Source: Candidatus Gastranaerophilales bacterium (lineage in GTDB: Bacteria > Cyanobacteriota > Vampirovibrionia > Gastranaerophilales > Gastranaerophilaceae). From it: 64,000 nt of DNA. Location: positions 62,001 to 126,000 of the forward strand of contig CALUVW010000001.1 of the NCBI GenBank assembly GCA_944324315.1. Direction: 5' to 3'. Positions 41,515-50,874 of this stretch are shown one piece after another (within the stretch, counting starts at the first letter, position 1; every line of letters starts with the position of its first letter). The position numbers and the translations under genes are program-made. The notes under the pieces are model-generated. The model saw only the letters and a program-made list of their open reading frames with translations, was not told where the DNA came from and ran no database searches.

Positions 41515-43173
41515 ATGAAAAAATTTGATATTTTCAGACAGTTTAGGGATGCTGTTATAATAATCAACAAAAAACAGGAAGTAGTTTACAGAAACCATAC
41601 TTTTAAAAGATGGTTTAAGGATTTTACAAATATAAAAAAATTGTCGCATCATTCAAGCTTTGATATCTGCCCCATAAATTCCGACAATATTGAAGTCTAT
41701 TCCCCTATATATCATGCAATTATTTCAAAAGAAAACTTTTTCGCCAGAATTTCGTACCAATCAGAATTAAACAGAATTTTTTATTACGATCTGCAGGCAG
41801 TCAAAAAAGGAACTTACACAATAATATTCTTTACTGATGTAAGTGCTCAAAACAAACTTAACGATGTTTACAAAGAAAATGAAAAATTAAAAGAAGAAAT
41901 CATAAAATTAACCGAAGAAAATGATGACCTTCAAAAAATTAAACAGAAAGCACAGAGCCAGGCTATCCGAATTGCCCTCATAAACAAAGTTTCCAACACA
42001 ATACGAGAAAGTATTGATATATCAAAAATTCTCCGTTCAGCACTAAAAGAACTTGCCGTAATGTTCAGCGCATATAAAGCATATTACGCAAAAAACGAAA
42101 AAAATATCTTTGTGATTGAAGAAGTGTACGGACTAAAAAAATCAAAAATGCCTTCTCAAGTACAATTTGACGAAAAAACAATGAAAACCATTGAAGCAAA
42201 AGAGATTGCAGTCTGCAACACTTTAACGGAATATAACAATGCTAAACCTTTTAAACAGCCGGTATTAAGAATAATTATCCCTGTCCATCACATGCAAAAC
42301 CTAACCGGCGTCATAGTTTTACTGAGTTATCAAAAACGGGAATTAAACGAAGAAATAGAAATTCTTGAAGCAATTTCATCGCAGCTATCAAACGCAATTA
42401 CCCGCGCAGAACTTTATCAGAAAAATATTGAAACAGTAAAAGAATTAAAAAATACATTAAAAGAATTGAAAGAAACTCAAATTCAGTTAATAAATTCCGA
42501 AAAAATGGCATCTCTCGGCCAGCTTGTAGCAGGGGTTGCCCATGAAATTAATACTCCGGTAGCATCAATAAAGTCAAATAACGCAATAGTCTCAAAGCTT
42601 CTCAACTCAATACAGGACACCGAATTAAAAGAAATGCTCACAGACATTAACGAAATTGATAGAGAAGCAGTCACAAGAATCAGCAATATAGTAACATCTC
42701 TCAAAAAATTTGTTCGTCTGGATGAAGCAGAATTGCAGGAAGCTGACATAAATAAAGAGCTTGATTTGACTCTGGAACTTATCAGGCACGAAACAAAAAA
42801 CAGAATAGAAATCATAAAAAATTACGGCAAAATTCCCGTGATTAAATGTTTTCCAAACATGTTAAATCAGGTGTTTACGAATATTTTAATTAACGCATGC
42901 CAATCAATTGATGGAAACGGAAAAATTACAATAACTACAGAATTTAAGAATAAAAAGCTCATTGTAAAAATCAAAGATACCGGCAAAGGGATACCCCAAA
43001 ATCAGCTCAATAAGATATTTACAGCAGGTTTTACAACAAAAGCTTCCGGGGTAGGTACAGGACTTGGACTTGCAATTTGTACCAAAATAATAGAAAAGCA
43101 TAATGGTGAAATTATTGTAAACAGTGAAGTTGGCAAGGGCAGCGAGTTTATTATTACTATCTGTAGTGGGTAA
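41515..43173 (+). CDS. Soluble PAS/GAF-type sensor histidine kinase
   Basis: 552 residues without membrane segments. A PAS-like N-terminus (1-120), a coiled coil (120-155), a GAF-like domain (160-300), a second coiled coil, then HisKA with His343 in VAGVAHEINTPVASIKS and the HATPase domain with NILINACQSI (N box), IKDTGKGIP (G1) and GVGTGLGLAI (G2). The HEINTP H-box is typical of cyanobacterial hybrid-free kinases. No response regulator is adjacent, so the partner is encoded elsewhere. Confidence 0.92.
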   Translation: MKKFDIFRQFRDAVIIINKKQEVVYRNHTFKRWFKDFTNIKKLSHHSSFDICPINSDNIEVYSPIYHAIISKENFFARISYQSELNRIFYYDLQAVKKGTYTIIFFTDVSAQNKLNDVYKENEKLKEEIIKLTEENDDLQKIKQKAQSQAIRIALINKVSNTIRESIDISKILRSALKELAVMFSAYKAYYAKNEKNIFVIEEVYGLKKSKMPSQVQFDEKTMKTIEAKEIAVCNTLTEYNNAKPFKQPVLRIIIPVHHMQNLTGVIVLLSYQKRELNEEIEILEAISSQLSNAITRAELYQKNIETVKELKNTLKELKETQIQLINSEKMASLGQLVAGVAHEINTPVASIKSNNAIVSKLLNSIQDTELKEMLTDINEIDREAVTRISNIVTSLKKFVRLDEAELQEADINKELDLTLELIRHETKNRIEIIKNYGKIPVIKCFPNMLNQVFTNILINACQSIDGNGKITITTEFKNKKLIVKIKDTGKGIPQNQLNKIFTAGFTTKASGVGTGLGLAICTKIIEKHNGEIIVNSEVGKGSEFIITICSG

Positions 43174-43501
43174 TAATTATGAATTTTTATTACAGAATTG
43201 ATTTTAATATAATTGAAAGACACCAATTATTAGAAAAACAAATGCTACTTTTTTATAATTTTCTTTGATGAATTGAGACAAAACATGAAAAATATGTTAT
43301 ATTATAATTATAAAGTGTCAGTTTTACCCTTAAAGAAAAATTAACCCATAACTGCACTGAAAAAAGTAAAAGATGATTAAAAATTTTTGAAGTTAATAAA
43401 AATTAATATAAGTAGGTAAAAAAGGCAATATTTTATTCTGAATATTTTTAATAAAAATATAGTGTGTAGAATTGAAATATTGTGTGTCGGAGGAAAATTT
43501 C
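43174..43501 (+). other. Intergenic region and likely long 5' leader of the HEAT gene
   Basis: AT-rich, without a plausible gene. TATATTATAAT near 43298-43308 could be the -10 of a promoter with TTGAGA at 43273, though the spacing is not ideal. If used, the mRNA would carry a leader of about 190 nt. AGTGTGTAGAATTGAAAT and TTGTGTGTCGGAGG close to the start codon share a short GTGTGT motif. No riboswitch was recognised. Confidence 0.35.
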
Positions 43502-44362
43502 ATGACAATTAGTGTGAACAGCAAGAAAAAACAAGTTAAAAAATCTTTTGAAGAATTATTGACAGATCTTAAAACTAGTAATTCAGAGAAAGTCAGATAT
43601 AATGCTGCGCGTGTTCTTGGTGAAATGGGTGATTCCAAAGCCGTTGAACCGTTAATTGATGTTTTAAAACATGACAAAAACGGTTCGGTTAGACTTTATG
43701 CAGCACGTGCACTCGGCGAACTTGGTGATTCTAAAGCTACCGTACATTTGATTGAATCTTTACGCGAAGACAGAAACGTAGATGTTAGAGTTCGTGCAGC
43801 ACGTGCTTTAGGACGTTTGGGCGGTGAAATTGTGGTTGAACCGCTTGTAGAAGCCCTAAACGACGAAAACCCTCAAGTTTGTATCACAGCAACAGATGCT
43901 TTGATTGAAATCGGTGATGTCGCAACAGATGCTTTAATTGCTTCACTTGACCATGAAAAAGTTAATGTAAGATGCGATGCGACAAGAGCATTGGGTGAAA
44001 TCGGCAATAAAAAAGCTGTTGATAAGGTAATTAATATGTTGTACGACGAATGGGTTAACGTAAGAATTTACGCTGTAACTTCACTCGGCAAATTAAACGA
44101 TACAAAAGCAGTTCCGGCATTGATTGATGTTATGAAAAATCGTAATGAAAATGAACTTGTAAGAGCAGGTGCTGCTGCCGCATTAGGAGTACTTCGCGAT
44201 CAGCGTGCATTGCTTCCTTTGAGAGAATTAATTATGGAAGCTGAAGAGCTCGGTGAATTGGAAGATACTGCTCTTAAATCATTCAAAAAAATCATGGCTG
44301 CAAACTGGCAGTCAATTCCTGGAGCTACTGCTCAAAAGAAACCAGCAAATACTTTTGCATAA
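43502..44362 (+). CDS. HEAT/PBS-lyase repeat protein
   Basis: 286 residues from ATG 43502 (GGAGG upstream; an in-frame start at 43472 lacks one). About seven 31-residue repeats of the type VRYNAARVLGEMGDSKAVEPLIDVL and VRVRAARALGRLGG, the pattern of phycocyanobilin-lyase HEAT repeats (CpcE/NblB-like). In non-photosynthetic bacteria such proteins serve as interaction scaffolds. No lyase substrate is expected here. Ends with an excellent terminator. Confidence 0.9.
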   Translation: MTISVNSKKKQVKKSFEELLTDLKTSNSEKVRYNAARVLGEMGDSKAVEPLIDVLKHDKNGSVRLYAARALGELGDSKATVHLIESLREDRNVDVRVRAARALGRLGGEIVVEPLVEALNDENPQVCITATDALIEIGDVATDALIASLDHEKVNVRCDATRALGEIGNKKAVDKVINMLYDEWVNVRIYAVTSLGKLNDTKAVPALIDVMKNRNENELVRAGAAAALGVLRDQRALLPLRELIMEAEELGELEDTALKSFKKIMAANWQSIPGATAQKKPANTFA

Positions 44363-44392
44363 ATTTAATCTTTTCATACAAACAAAAAGGAT

Positions 44393-44430
44393 AAAACCGG
44401 CTTTAAAATTTAAAGCCGGTTTTGTTTTTA
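44393..44430 (+). terminator. Strong terminator after the HEAT-repeat gene
   Basis: AAAACCGGCTTTAAA / TTTAAAGCCGGTTTT is a perfect stem of about 15 bp, followed by GTTTTT. Confidence 0.92.
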
Positions 44431-44458
44431 TTTTTTATTATAACCGCATTACTTCATT

Positions 44459-44530
44459 CCCTCTCCTATGGGAGAAGGGGCAGGGGTGAGGACAGATAAA
44501 TAGAAGCGAAGATGTAAAGATGCATAGAGG
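44459..44530. repeat. Two dispersed repeat fragments
   Basis: CCCTCTCCTATGGGAGAAGGGGC (44459-44481) is a C/G-rich hairpin of the kind also seen at 28162-28239. GAAGATGTAAAGATGCATAGAGG (44508-44530) matches the left end of the element at 4243. The rest of the gap to 44653 shows no gene. Confidence 0.5.
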
Positions 44531-44653
44531 CAAAGCTGTTATCAATAATAAATTTTGTCGCAATTTTACTTAAATAGCTATTGAAACTAGCCTGTCCTCC
44601 TGTCTTCCTGACATCTGTTAGCTATAGCAATTATGCGATTGATTGCGGACAGT

Positions 44654-45439
44654 CTACTTGAAATAGTATTCAATTTCTGTATCAAGGTCAAGTTTTTTTG
44701 CACCTGAACGAAAAATTCTTGATTTCAAACCCATTTTTGCAAGACGGTATTTCAAACTTACTGCAAGAACGCCAAGCCCGTATTTGCATGAACGGACAAA
44801 GTTTATTGAAGAGGCTTCCTTAAAATATTTTGTCGGGCAGGAAACTTCACCTATTTTAAAATTGTTGTAAAATAAAAGCGCTATCATTTCATTATCAAAA
44901 ATAAAATCGTCATCACATTCAGCAAGCGGCAATTTTTCTAGCACCTCTTTTGTAAATCCCCTAAATCCAGTGTGATATTCTGTTAAATTTTCACCCGTAA
45001 ATATATTTTCAAACCATGTTAAAAATTTGTTTGCCACAAACTTGTATAAAGGCATACCGCCTTTTAATGCGGAATTTCCGAGCATTCTTGAAGCAAGCAC
45101 TGCATCATACTGACCGAATGCCATCATACAAACAATTGCCGGAATAAGTTTAGGGGTATACTGATAATCAGGATGAAGCATTACTACAATATCCGCGCCG
45201 GCTTTCAATGCAGCTTTATAGCAGGATTTTTGGTTCCCTCCGTATCCCTTATTTTCCTTATGCACAATGGTTGTTATGTTTAATTCTTTGGAAACAAGTT
45301 TTGTATTATCCTGAGAATTATCGTCTACAAGAATTACCTCATCGACAAAATCCTTATAAATTTCATCATAAGTCTGTTTCAAGGTTTTTTCAGCGTTATA
45401 CGCCGGCATTATTACAACAACTTTTTTATTATTAATCAT
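44654..45439 (-). CDS. Family 2 glycosyltransferase (polyprenyl-phosphate sugar transferase-like)
   Basis: 261 residues, GT-A fold. VVIMPAYNAEKTL opens the nucleotide-sugar domain, VDEVILVDDNSQDNT and VVMLHPDYQYTPKLI carry the acidic metal-binding residues, and FTKEVLEKLPLAECDDDFIFDNEM is the acceptor loop. No membrane helices at the C-terminus. Resembles dolichyl/undecaprenyl-phosphate mannose synthases; substrate uncertain. A lone gene downstream of hpf, separated by a terminator. Confidence 0.88.
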   Translation of the reverse strand: MINNKKVVVIMPAYNAEKTLKQTYDEIYKDFVDEVILVDDNSQDNTKLVSKELNITTIVHKENKGYGGNQKSCYKAALKAGADIVVMLHPDYQYTPKLIPAIVCMMAFGQYDAVLASRMLGNSALKGGMPLYKFVANKFLTWFENIFTGENLTEYHTGFRGFTKEVLEKLPLAECDDDFIFDNEMIALLFYNNFKIGEVSCPTKYFKEASSINFVRSCKYGLGVLAVSLKYRLAKMGLKSRIFRSGAKKLDLDTEIEYYFK

Positions 45440-45454
45440 AATTTTATTATATAC

Positions 45455-45488
45455 AAAAAAAGAAGGCTTTTTAAAAGCCCTCTTTTTT
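45455..45488 (-). terminator. Terminator after hpf
   Basis: AAAAAGAGGGCTTTTAAAAAGCCTTCTTTTTTT on the reverse strand: an approximately 8-bp stem with one mismatch and a seven-T tract, 9 bp behind the hpf stop. Confidence 0.8.
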
Positions 45489-45496
45489 CAAAAAAT

Positions 45497-45853
45497 TTAT
45501 TCTTCAACAGCCGGTTCTTCTACTTTTGCTTCTGTTCTTATTGAAGACTTATCAGAACCTATGCTTTTATCTTTAAACTTTTGAACCTGTCTTGCAAGTT
45601 TATCGGCAAGCAAATCAATACTTTCATACATTGATTCACCGGCTTCCTCACAGCGGACAACACCCGTGTTCATTTTACAGCTGACTTCTGCAACGTGCTT
45701 GCCGGAAGCAGCAGGGTTTTTAATAACCGACAAAACAACATCAATTCCCTGAATTTGGTCATAATGAGCTGCGACTTTGCCAAATTTTTCTTTTACATAA
45801 GCCTTAATAGCGTCTGTAATTTCAATGTTTCTGCCGTTAACGTAAATGTGCAT
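45497..45853 (-). CDS. hpf: Ribosome hibernation factor HPF/RaiA (short form)
   Basis: 118 residues. IYVNGRNIEITDAIKAYVKEKFGKV and ESIDLLADKLARQVQKFKD frame the beta-alpha-beta domain that sits in the ribosomal mRNA channel. The long C-terminal dimerisation domain of long HPF is absent; an acidic tail (EAKVEEPAVEE) replaces it. So this is the short type, although Cyanobacteria normally carry the long form. GGAGG is well placed before the ATG. Confidence 0.92.
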   Translation of the reverse strand: MHIYVNGRNIEITDAIKAYVKEKFGKVAAHYDQIQGIDVVLSVIKNPAASGKHVAEVSCKMNTGVVRCEEAGESMYESIDLLADKLARQVQKFKDKSIGSDKSSIRTEAKVEEPAVEE

Positions 45854-45953
45854 GTGGAACCTCCTATAACATACTGCTTGTATATTATAACATATATTTT
45901 AGGATTTTTAAAGCCTTTTTCGGCATATTGCAAAAAATATTTATTAAAAGGAA

Positions 45954-46157
45954 TTAATCTTCAATAATAAACTGCTGCAATTCAACATTTGGAGTGCCGA
46001 TAACACGCACCAATTCAAGTACAGAGGCTTTCATCTGACATTTTTGTGAAGAGCCGCTAAAGAAATCTTTATAAAAACATCCTTCACAATTACAACCTCT
46101 TTTATAACATTCCAAAGCTGTTGGTGTCCATCTTCTGACTGCTACAGCTCTGCCCAT
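45954..46157 (-). CDS. Small cysteine-rich protein
   Basis: 67 residues from ATG 46157; a TTG at 46175 with GTGGAG upstream is an alternative start. CYKRGCNCEGCFYKDFF has four Cys (C-x4-C-x-C-x2-C) and a fifth follows in SQKCQMKASVLELVRVIGTPN, suggesting a metal-binding knuckle or iron-sulfur site followed by a helix. No family recognised. It follows an apparently structured 5' leader. Confidence 0.65.
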   Translation of the reverse strand: MGRAVAVRRWTPTALECYKRGCNCEGCFYKDFFSGSSQKCQMKASVLELVRVIGTPNVELQQFIIED

Positions 46158-46316
46158 ATCCCTACTTCTAAACAATTTATATAATCTCCACTTTAACTAT
46201 CTTACCCAAGTACGGCAAAATCGCCAGATATATTAATCTGTCAAAATCCCCTTGTCTGAGGCGCTCTCACCTCTCCGTCCTTAATTACATTATAGAAAAT
46301 AAGGGAATTATTTCAA
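46158..46316 (-). promoter_or_regulatory. Promoter and structured ~125-nt leader of the Cys-rich gene
   Basis: On the reverse strand TTGAAA (46316-46311), a 16-bp spacer and TATAAT (46294-46289) predict a start near 46282. The leader is richer in G than its surroundings and can fold into GAGGTGAGAGCGCCTC, CAGAT-TAATAT-ATCTG and GGC-GATTTT-GCC. It matches no riboswitch class known to me. The remaining gap 46317-46508 shows no gene. Confidence 0.5.
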
Positions 46317-46508
46317 GGGAAGAACATGAGATTATGAACATTTGTAACAAACCTTATAATCTTAGCAGTACAGCGGTTTTTCAAAAGTCAATCATGTCTA
46401 AAATGAGTCTGTAACATGATTTTCAGATTTTTAATCATGCAAACATGCTCACTCCATGGTTTTTCATGATTTAAAATTTTATTAAGAATTGTAAAAGATT
46501 TAATATAC

Positions 46509-46531
46509 ATGCCTGTTTTAGGCATGCCAGA
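46509..46531 (-). other. Hairpin behind mntP
   Basis: GGCATGCC-TAAAACA-GGCATGT on the reverse strand starts two bases after the mntP stop. No proper T tract follows, so it is a weak terminator or a 3' stabilising hairpin. Confidence 0.5.
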
Positions 46532-47074
46532 TTACAAAATCACTGCTTTTATTGCCAGTAATACCAGTATAACCCCGCCTGAAATTTCAAGATATTTTGA
46601 AGGCAGTTTTTTAAAACCGCTGCCCGCCCAAAATCCTGCAACAGACATAAAAAATGAAGTAAAACCAATTAAACAAGCTGATAACATTAAAGGGGATTTA
46701 GTCAAATTAAGACTTACTCCAGATGCCAGAGCATCAATGCTTGTAGCCAGTCCCATGCCGATAAGACATTTTAGGCCGATACAGCAAATGCTTTCTTCTT
46801 TTTCATTAAACGCTTCATATATAAATTTCACACCTAAAGCAAAAAATATTGTAAAAACAAGCCACTTACCATAAGGTTCTACAAATTCGCTTATTGCACC
46901 GGTGAAAAAATATCCGATACAAGGCATAATTCCTTGTGACAAGCCCATAGTAAATGCAAGAGCAAGAGAATTTTTTACTCTGTTATGTGTAAAAATAAGT
47001 CCTTGTGAAAACGAAACAACAAAGCAGTCAACGCCTAATGCTATTGCCAACAGTAAAATTTCTATGAAATGCAA
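46532..47074 (-). CDS. mntP: MntP-family manganese efflux pump
   Basis: 180 residues, six membrane helices in two repeats. The repeated acidic motifs ALGVDCFVVSFSQGL (helix 1) and ATSIDALASGVSL (helix 4) each contain the Asp used for Mn(II) transport. Its start lies inside the end of the upstream gene (13-bp overlap), so the usual yybP-ykoY manganese riboswitch is not directly in front of it. Substrate assignment rests on the family. Confidence 0.9.
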   Translation of the reverse strand: MHFIEILLLAIALGVDCFVVSFSQGLIFTHNRVKNSLALAFTMGLSQGIMPCIGYFFTGAISEFVEPYGKWLVFTIFFALGVKFIYEAFNEKEESICCIGLKCLIGMGLATSIDALASGVSLNLTKSPLMLSACLIGFTSFFMSVAGFWAGSGFKKLPSKYLEISGGVILVLLAIKAVIL

Positions 47075-48486
47075 ACTTCTACCTCAAATAATCTGTGCCA
47101 CGGAAATTTGTAATTTATTTCATATTTTTCCCCGAATTTTTCAAAAATCCTATCCTCAAACGGTTTTATCAATCGTTTAATTTCTTTTTCATCCGGTTTT
47201 AAAAGCTTTTGACGTACATTTGCCTGGTAAGCCCAATCATCAAGAAATCGAACGGTCTGCAATTGTTTAAATAGTGAAGAGTGAAGAGTGAAGGACGAAG
47301 GGTTTGAATGGTATTTCACGACTGCTGAACAAATAAGGCTGCCAAGCGTATTTGCGGACGTATTCCACGCTGCATACCCGTAAAAATTTTCATCAAAATC
47401 AGTTTCAAATAATTTTTCAACGAATGCGTTATCCGCTCCGTTTGCAAATCTTACATCTGCAATCATATAAGGTTTATCAGGTTGTTTCCATAAACTGCCG
47501 AAAGGCTCAGTCAGAATTTTCATAACAATCTCGCCCTGATGCTCTTTAAAATTATTAACATAAAGCACAATATCTGCTTCATCATATTTACAAACCGTAC
47601 ATCCTGCAAGTTCTATCTGTCCTCTCACAGACTGCTCAATTGAGACATCTTCATAATTTGAAATTAAATCTTTACAAGACGGTTCAAGAAATACAGGCGC
47701 TATCTTAAGTGAAGGGTGAAGGGTGAAGGGTGAAGAGCTTGTATCGCCTGCATTTTTGGCAAGAAATGTTTGAAACGAATGTTTTCCTGTATAAAACTCA
47801 TTTACTGCCCGCGCTAAAAGCGTCAGAGGTATTTCATCTGCTCCTGTTTTTACAAATCCGCCAAGTTTTTCAAGCTCCTGTGCCTCCTGAACATTAAGTC
47901 CGTATTCTGCACAATCATCTTTTGAAAAAACAAGCGTATTAAAAAAATCTCCCCACTTTAAATATGTTTTATTTATCTCAAAATTTCTTTTTCGTGTAGA
48001 GAGATAATCCTCAAGAATTTCTGCAGGAATATCACTTTTTAACGGGCTGCCATTTTTATGAGTATTGTATGAATATTCAAAAATCTTTTTGCCCCACAAA
48101 TTCCAATACTCTTTTTCTTCTTCATTTATATTGTTATTTGAAATCCTCATAATACTTGAAAACGCATAAATTTTAGCATTCTTTTCCTTTAGTATTATTT
48201 TAAGATTTTCAACTCTTTCTTTTATTTGCTCTAATGTATCTTCACAGCGCCTTGATGAAATCAGCCCCCCGTATGCAAGTGTATCAAGCGCTAAAACAAT
48301 AGCATCAACTTGAGGCAAGGCTTTCATCCATTCAAAAATTTTATCGGTATCTGCATATTTTGCCAGATCCCCGAGCCATTCCCTCTCAGGCATAAATAAC
48401 TTTATATTTCCGTCAATTGCGCATATCTGCTCCGGCAAGGTATAACATACAGGTCTGTTATCTATAGGTACAAAAGCTATGTTCAT
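47062..48486 (-). CDS. DUF4127-family protein
   Basis: 474 residues from ATG 48486. IAFVPIDNRPVCYTLP and LDTLAYGGLISSR are the family hallmarks ('PLDDRP' and 'DxLAYGG'). DUF4127 proteins are cytosolic and have been linked to sugar or cell-wall degradation by context only; the reaction is unknown. The upstream in-frame ATG at 48567 is rejected because it would overlap the divergent ubiE gene. A short internal repeat is visible in the DNA (GTGAAGGGTGAAGGGTGAA at 47709-47731, echoed at 47277). Confidence 0.85.
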   Translation of the reverse strand: MNIAFVPIDNRPVCYTLPEQICAIDGNIKLFMPEREWLGDLAKYADTDKIFEWMKALPQVDAIVLALDTLAYGGLISSRRCEDTLEQIKERVENLKIILKEKNAKIYAFSSIMRISNNNINEEEKEYWNLWGKKIFEYSYNTHKNGSPLKSDIPAEILEDYLSTRKRNFEINKTYLKWGDFFNTLVFSKDDCAEYGLNVQEAQELEKLGGFVKTGADEIPLTLLARAVNEFYTGKHSFQTFLAKNAGDTSSSPFTLHPSLKIAPVFLEPSCKDLISNYEDVSIEQSVRGQIELAGCTVCKYDEADIVLYVNNFKEHQGEIVMKILTEPFGSLWKQPDKPYMIADVRFANGADNAFVEKLFETDFDENFYGYAAWNTSANTLGSLICSAVVKYHSNPSSFTLHSSLFKQLQTVRFLDDWAYQANVRQKLLKPDEKEIKRLIKPFEDRIFEKFGEKYEINYKFPWHRLFEVEVCIS

Positions 48487-48534
48487 AAACTTATTATATG
48501 TTAAGATTAGAATTAAACAAAAAAGGTAACAATT

Positions 48535-49218
48535 ATGACACAAAATAAAATTGATAAATCTCCTCAAACAATACAGACAATGTTTAATATAATTGCCGAT
48601 AAATATGATTTAATAAATAATATTATGTCACTAGGGGCACATAAATATATTAAATATAAAAGTATTAAAAATCTTGATATTAAGCCAAACGCAAAGGTTA
48701 TTGACTTATGCTGCGGGACAGGAGACTTATGCAATATAGTAAAAAAATTACACCCTGATTCAAATGTCACCGGAATTGACTTTTCCGACAATATGCTTGA
48801 AATAGCAAGACAAAAAAATGTAAATAATAAAATTTTATATTTTCAAGGCGATGTTACAAATCTGCCTTATGAAGATAATTCCTTTGACACAGTAACAATG
48901 GCATTCGGGCTTCGAAATATAGCAAACCCCGAAAAAGCAGTCGAAGAAGTATACAGAATTTTAAAACCGCAAGGTAAATTTTTACATATTGACTTTGGTG
49001 AAAAAAATTGTTTAAGCAGAATATATAATATTTTCACAAAAATAACATCAAAAATTTTAACTGAAAACAACTCTGCATACGAATATCTGATACAATCAAA
49101 AAATATATTTCCTTCACCTGAAGACTTAATCAAAGACTTTGAACGCAAAGGATTTATCAGGGAAAAAAGACAGGATTATCTTTTCGGGGTAATTTCATCA
49201 CAGATTATGACAAAATAG
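48535..49218 (+). CDS. ubiE: Demethylmenaquinone methyltransferase
   Basis: 227 residues. VQTMFNIIADKYDLINNIMSLG is the UbiE/MenG opening, VIDLCCGTGDL is the SAM site and FDTVTMAFGLRNIANPEKA the second signature. Catalyses the last C-methylation of menaquinone (or the equivalent quinone step). Other men genes are not in the window. AAAAAGG precedes the ATG. Confidence 0.94.
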   Translation: MTQNKIDKSPQTIQTMFNIIADKYDLINNIMSLGAHKYIKYKSIKNLDIKPNAKVIDLCCGTGDLCNIVKKLHPDSNVTGIDFSDNMLEIARQKNVNNKILYFQGDVTNLPYEDNSFDTVTMAFGLRNIANPEKAVEEVYRILKPQGKFLHIDFGEKNCLSRIYNIFTKITSKILTENNSAYEYLIQSKNIFPSPEDLIKDFERKGFIREKRQDYLFGVISSQIMTK

Positions 49219-49222
49219 CTAA

Positions 49223-50245
49223 TTAGAGCATTTTATATTTACTTCCGCCCTGTATAGAATCCGAAATACCTCTGAATGACATCTCTAGAAGATAGTCGAT
49301 AGCATCTTGAGTTTCGTAAGCAATATGAGGCGTTATAATAACATTTGGCAATTTTGCAAGCTCAAGAACCGTCTGCGTCTCCTTAACACATGTCATATCT
49401 TCTCCAAGTTTTTGAGAATATTGATTACACTTAAACGCAGCTTCTTCACAGGTCACAACATCAACAGCGGCACCTTTTATTTTATCTTCAGTAATAGCAT
49501 TCTTTAAAGCAAAAATATCAACAAGCTCTCCCCTTGATGTATTTATAAAATATGCGTCAGATTTCATCATATTAAATTGCTTCTCCGAAAACATATGAAA
49601 ATTATCGCCGGTATAAGGCAAATGCAAAGATATAATATCCGATTCCTTTATTAAACTTTCAAAGCTTTTATATTCAACATCCAAAAAATTAATCAGTTCT
49701 TGTTTTTCTTTAATATCGTATGCAATAACATTCATTCCGAAAGCTCTTGCAAGTTTGCAGACACTCACACCAATAGCTCCGGTTCCGACAACTCCAAGTG
49801 TAAGCTTTGAGATATCACGACCTACAAATGAGCTGCAAGAATTATTTTCTAAAACATATTTAGATGCAGGAACAATTTTTCTGGTAAGTGCAAGTATCAA
49901 ACCAATAGTAAATTGAGCCACTGATTTTGCACCGTAATTTTCAACATTAACAACATCAATATTTTTTTTAATTGCAGCTTTATGGTTTATATGGTCAATT
50001 CCTGTTGAACGTGTTGAAATAATGCGTAAATTTTTAAATGCATTTATCACGTTTTCAGTAACTTCAGAATTTATAAACACACTTATAACAGAAGTTTGTT
50101 CAAGCTGCTGGGGTGAAAGTTTTTTTACTGTTTCGTCATTTAAACTTTCCGAAAAAAATGTAATATCAAAATTTTCCAGTTCATGTGTCTTAAAAAAATT
50201 TTTTTCAGTTTCACGAAAATCAAAAAGTAACATCTTTATTGCCAT
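49223..50245 (-). CDS. D-2-hydroxyacid dehydrogenase (D-lactate dehydrogenase-like)
   Basis: 340 residues from ATG 50245, preceded by AAGGAGG. NAD-binding GVVGTGAIGVSVCKLARAFGM, DIISLHLPYT, the catalytic-Arg segment INTSRGELVDI and Glu/His at GAAVDVVTCEE and PNVIITPHIAYET identify the family. Closest in pattern to D-LDH enzymes that reduce pyruvate at the end of fermentation; 2-ketoacid preference is not provable. Convergent with ubiE. Confidence 0.9.
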   Translation of the reverse strand: MAIKMLLFDFRETEKNFFKTHELENFDITFFSESLNDETVKKLSPQQLEQTSVISVFINSEVTENVINAFKNLRIISTRSTGIDHINHKAAIKKNIDVVNVENYGAKSVAQFTIGLILALTRKIVPASKYVLENNSCSSFVGRDISKLTLGVVGTGAIGVSVCKLARAFGMNVIAYDIKEKQELINFLDVEYKSFESLIKESDIISLHLPYTGDNFHMFSEKQFNMMKSDAYFINTSRGELVDIFALKNAITEDKIKGAAVDVVTCEEAAFKCNQYSQKLGEDMTCVKETQTVLELAKLPNVIITPHIAYETQDAIDYLLEMSFRGISDSIQGGSKYKML

Positions 50246-50391
50246 TAAAATATTCCTCCTTTCGGTATTATCAAGCAAATAACTATTTATTCTATTACAC
50301 AAAAGTGCATAGTTGCAGAATAAATTAATTAATAAAAAGTTGAATGAAAAACGGTAAAAAAAAGTTTATTCTAAAACTGAAAGGAAAAATT

Positions 50392-50874
50392 ATGAAACAC
50401 GATTTGATAATACGAGAACCTGATTTATATTTTGACAGTATTCATAATGAATTGAATAACTTTCTCAGAGATACCCTTCTTGTTCATTCAATGGCAAATC
50501 CCCTTAATATGAAAAAAAATTCCGTATGGCGTCCTGCAATAGAAGTCAAACAAAACGACAAAAATTATAAAGTAAAAGTGCAGCTTCCAGGAGTCAATAA
50601 AGACGATATAGAAGTTGAATTGGACAATGATTTTATGACAATTTCCGCTGAAATTAAAGAAGAAGCGGAAGAAAAAGAAGAAAAAGCAAAAAATGAACGC
50701 TACCATACATCTGAATTTCGATACGGCAGATATCAAAGAACAATTTCATTTGACCAGCCTGTCAAGCCCGACGAAAGCACTGCAGTTTATGATAAAGGTA
50801 TTTTAACAATTACAATACCAAAAGTTCAAACAGAAAATAAAGAACCCAAAAAACTTGAAATAAAAGAAAAATAA
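50392..50874 (+). CDS. Small heat-shock protein, Hsp20/alpha-crystallin
   Basis: 160 residues from ATG 50392 (AAAGGA upstream; an in-frame ATG at 50344 lacks a site). The alpha-crystallin domain runs from WRPAIEVKQNDKNYKVKVQLPGVNKDDIEVELDNDFMTISAEI to GRYQRTISFDQPV and DKGILTITIPK, with the C-terminal tail KKLEIKEK replacing the usual IxI motif by LEI. ATP-independent holdase. No CIRCE element was noticed upstream. Confidence 0.93.
   Translation: MKHDLIIREPDLYFDSIHNELNNFLRDTLLVHSMANPLNMKKNSVWRPAIEVKQNDKNYKVKVQLPGVNKDDIEVELDNDFMTISAEIKEEAEEKEEKAKNERYHTSEFRYGRYQRTISFDQPVKPDESTAVYDKGILTITIPKVQTENKEPKKLEIKEK

Noticed and set aside
46532-47074. Expectation of a yybP-ykoY manganese riboswitch before mntP
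   Set aside because: mntP starts inside the preceding coding gene, so no leader is available and no motif was seen.
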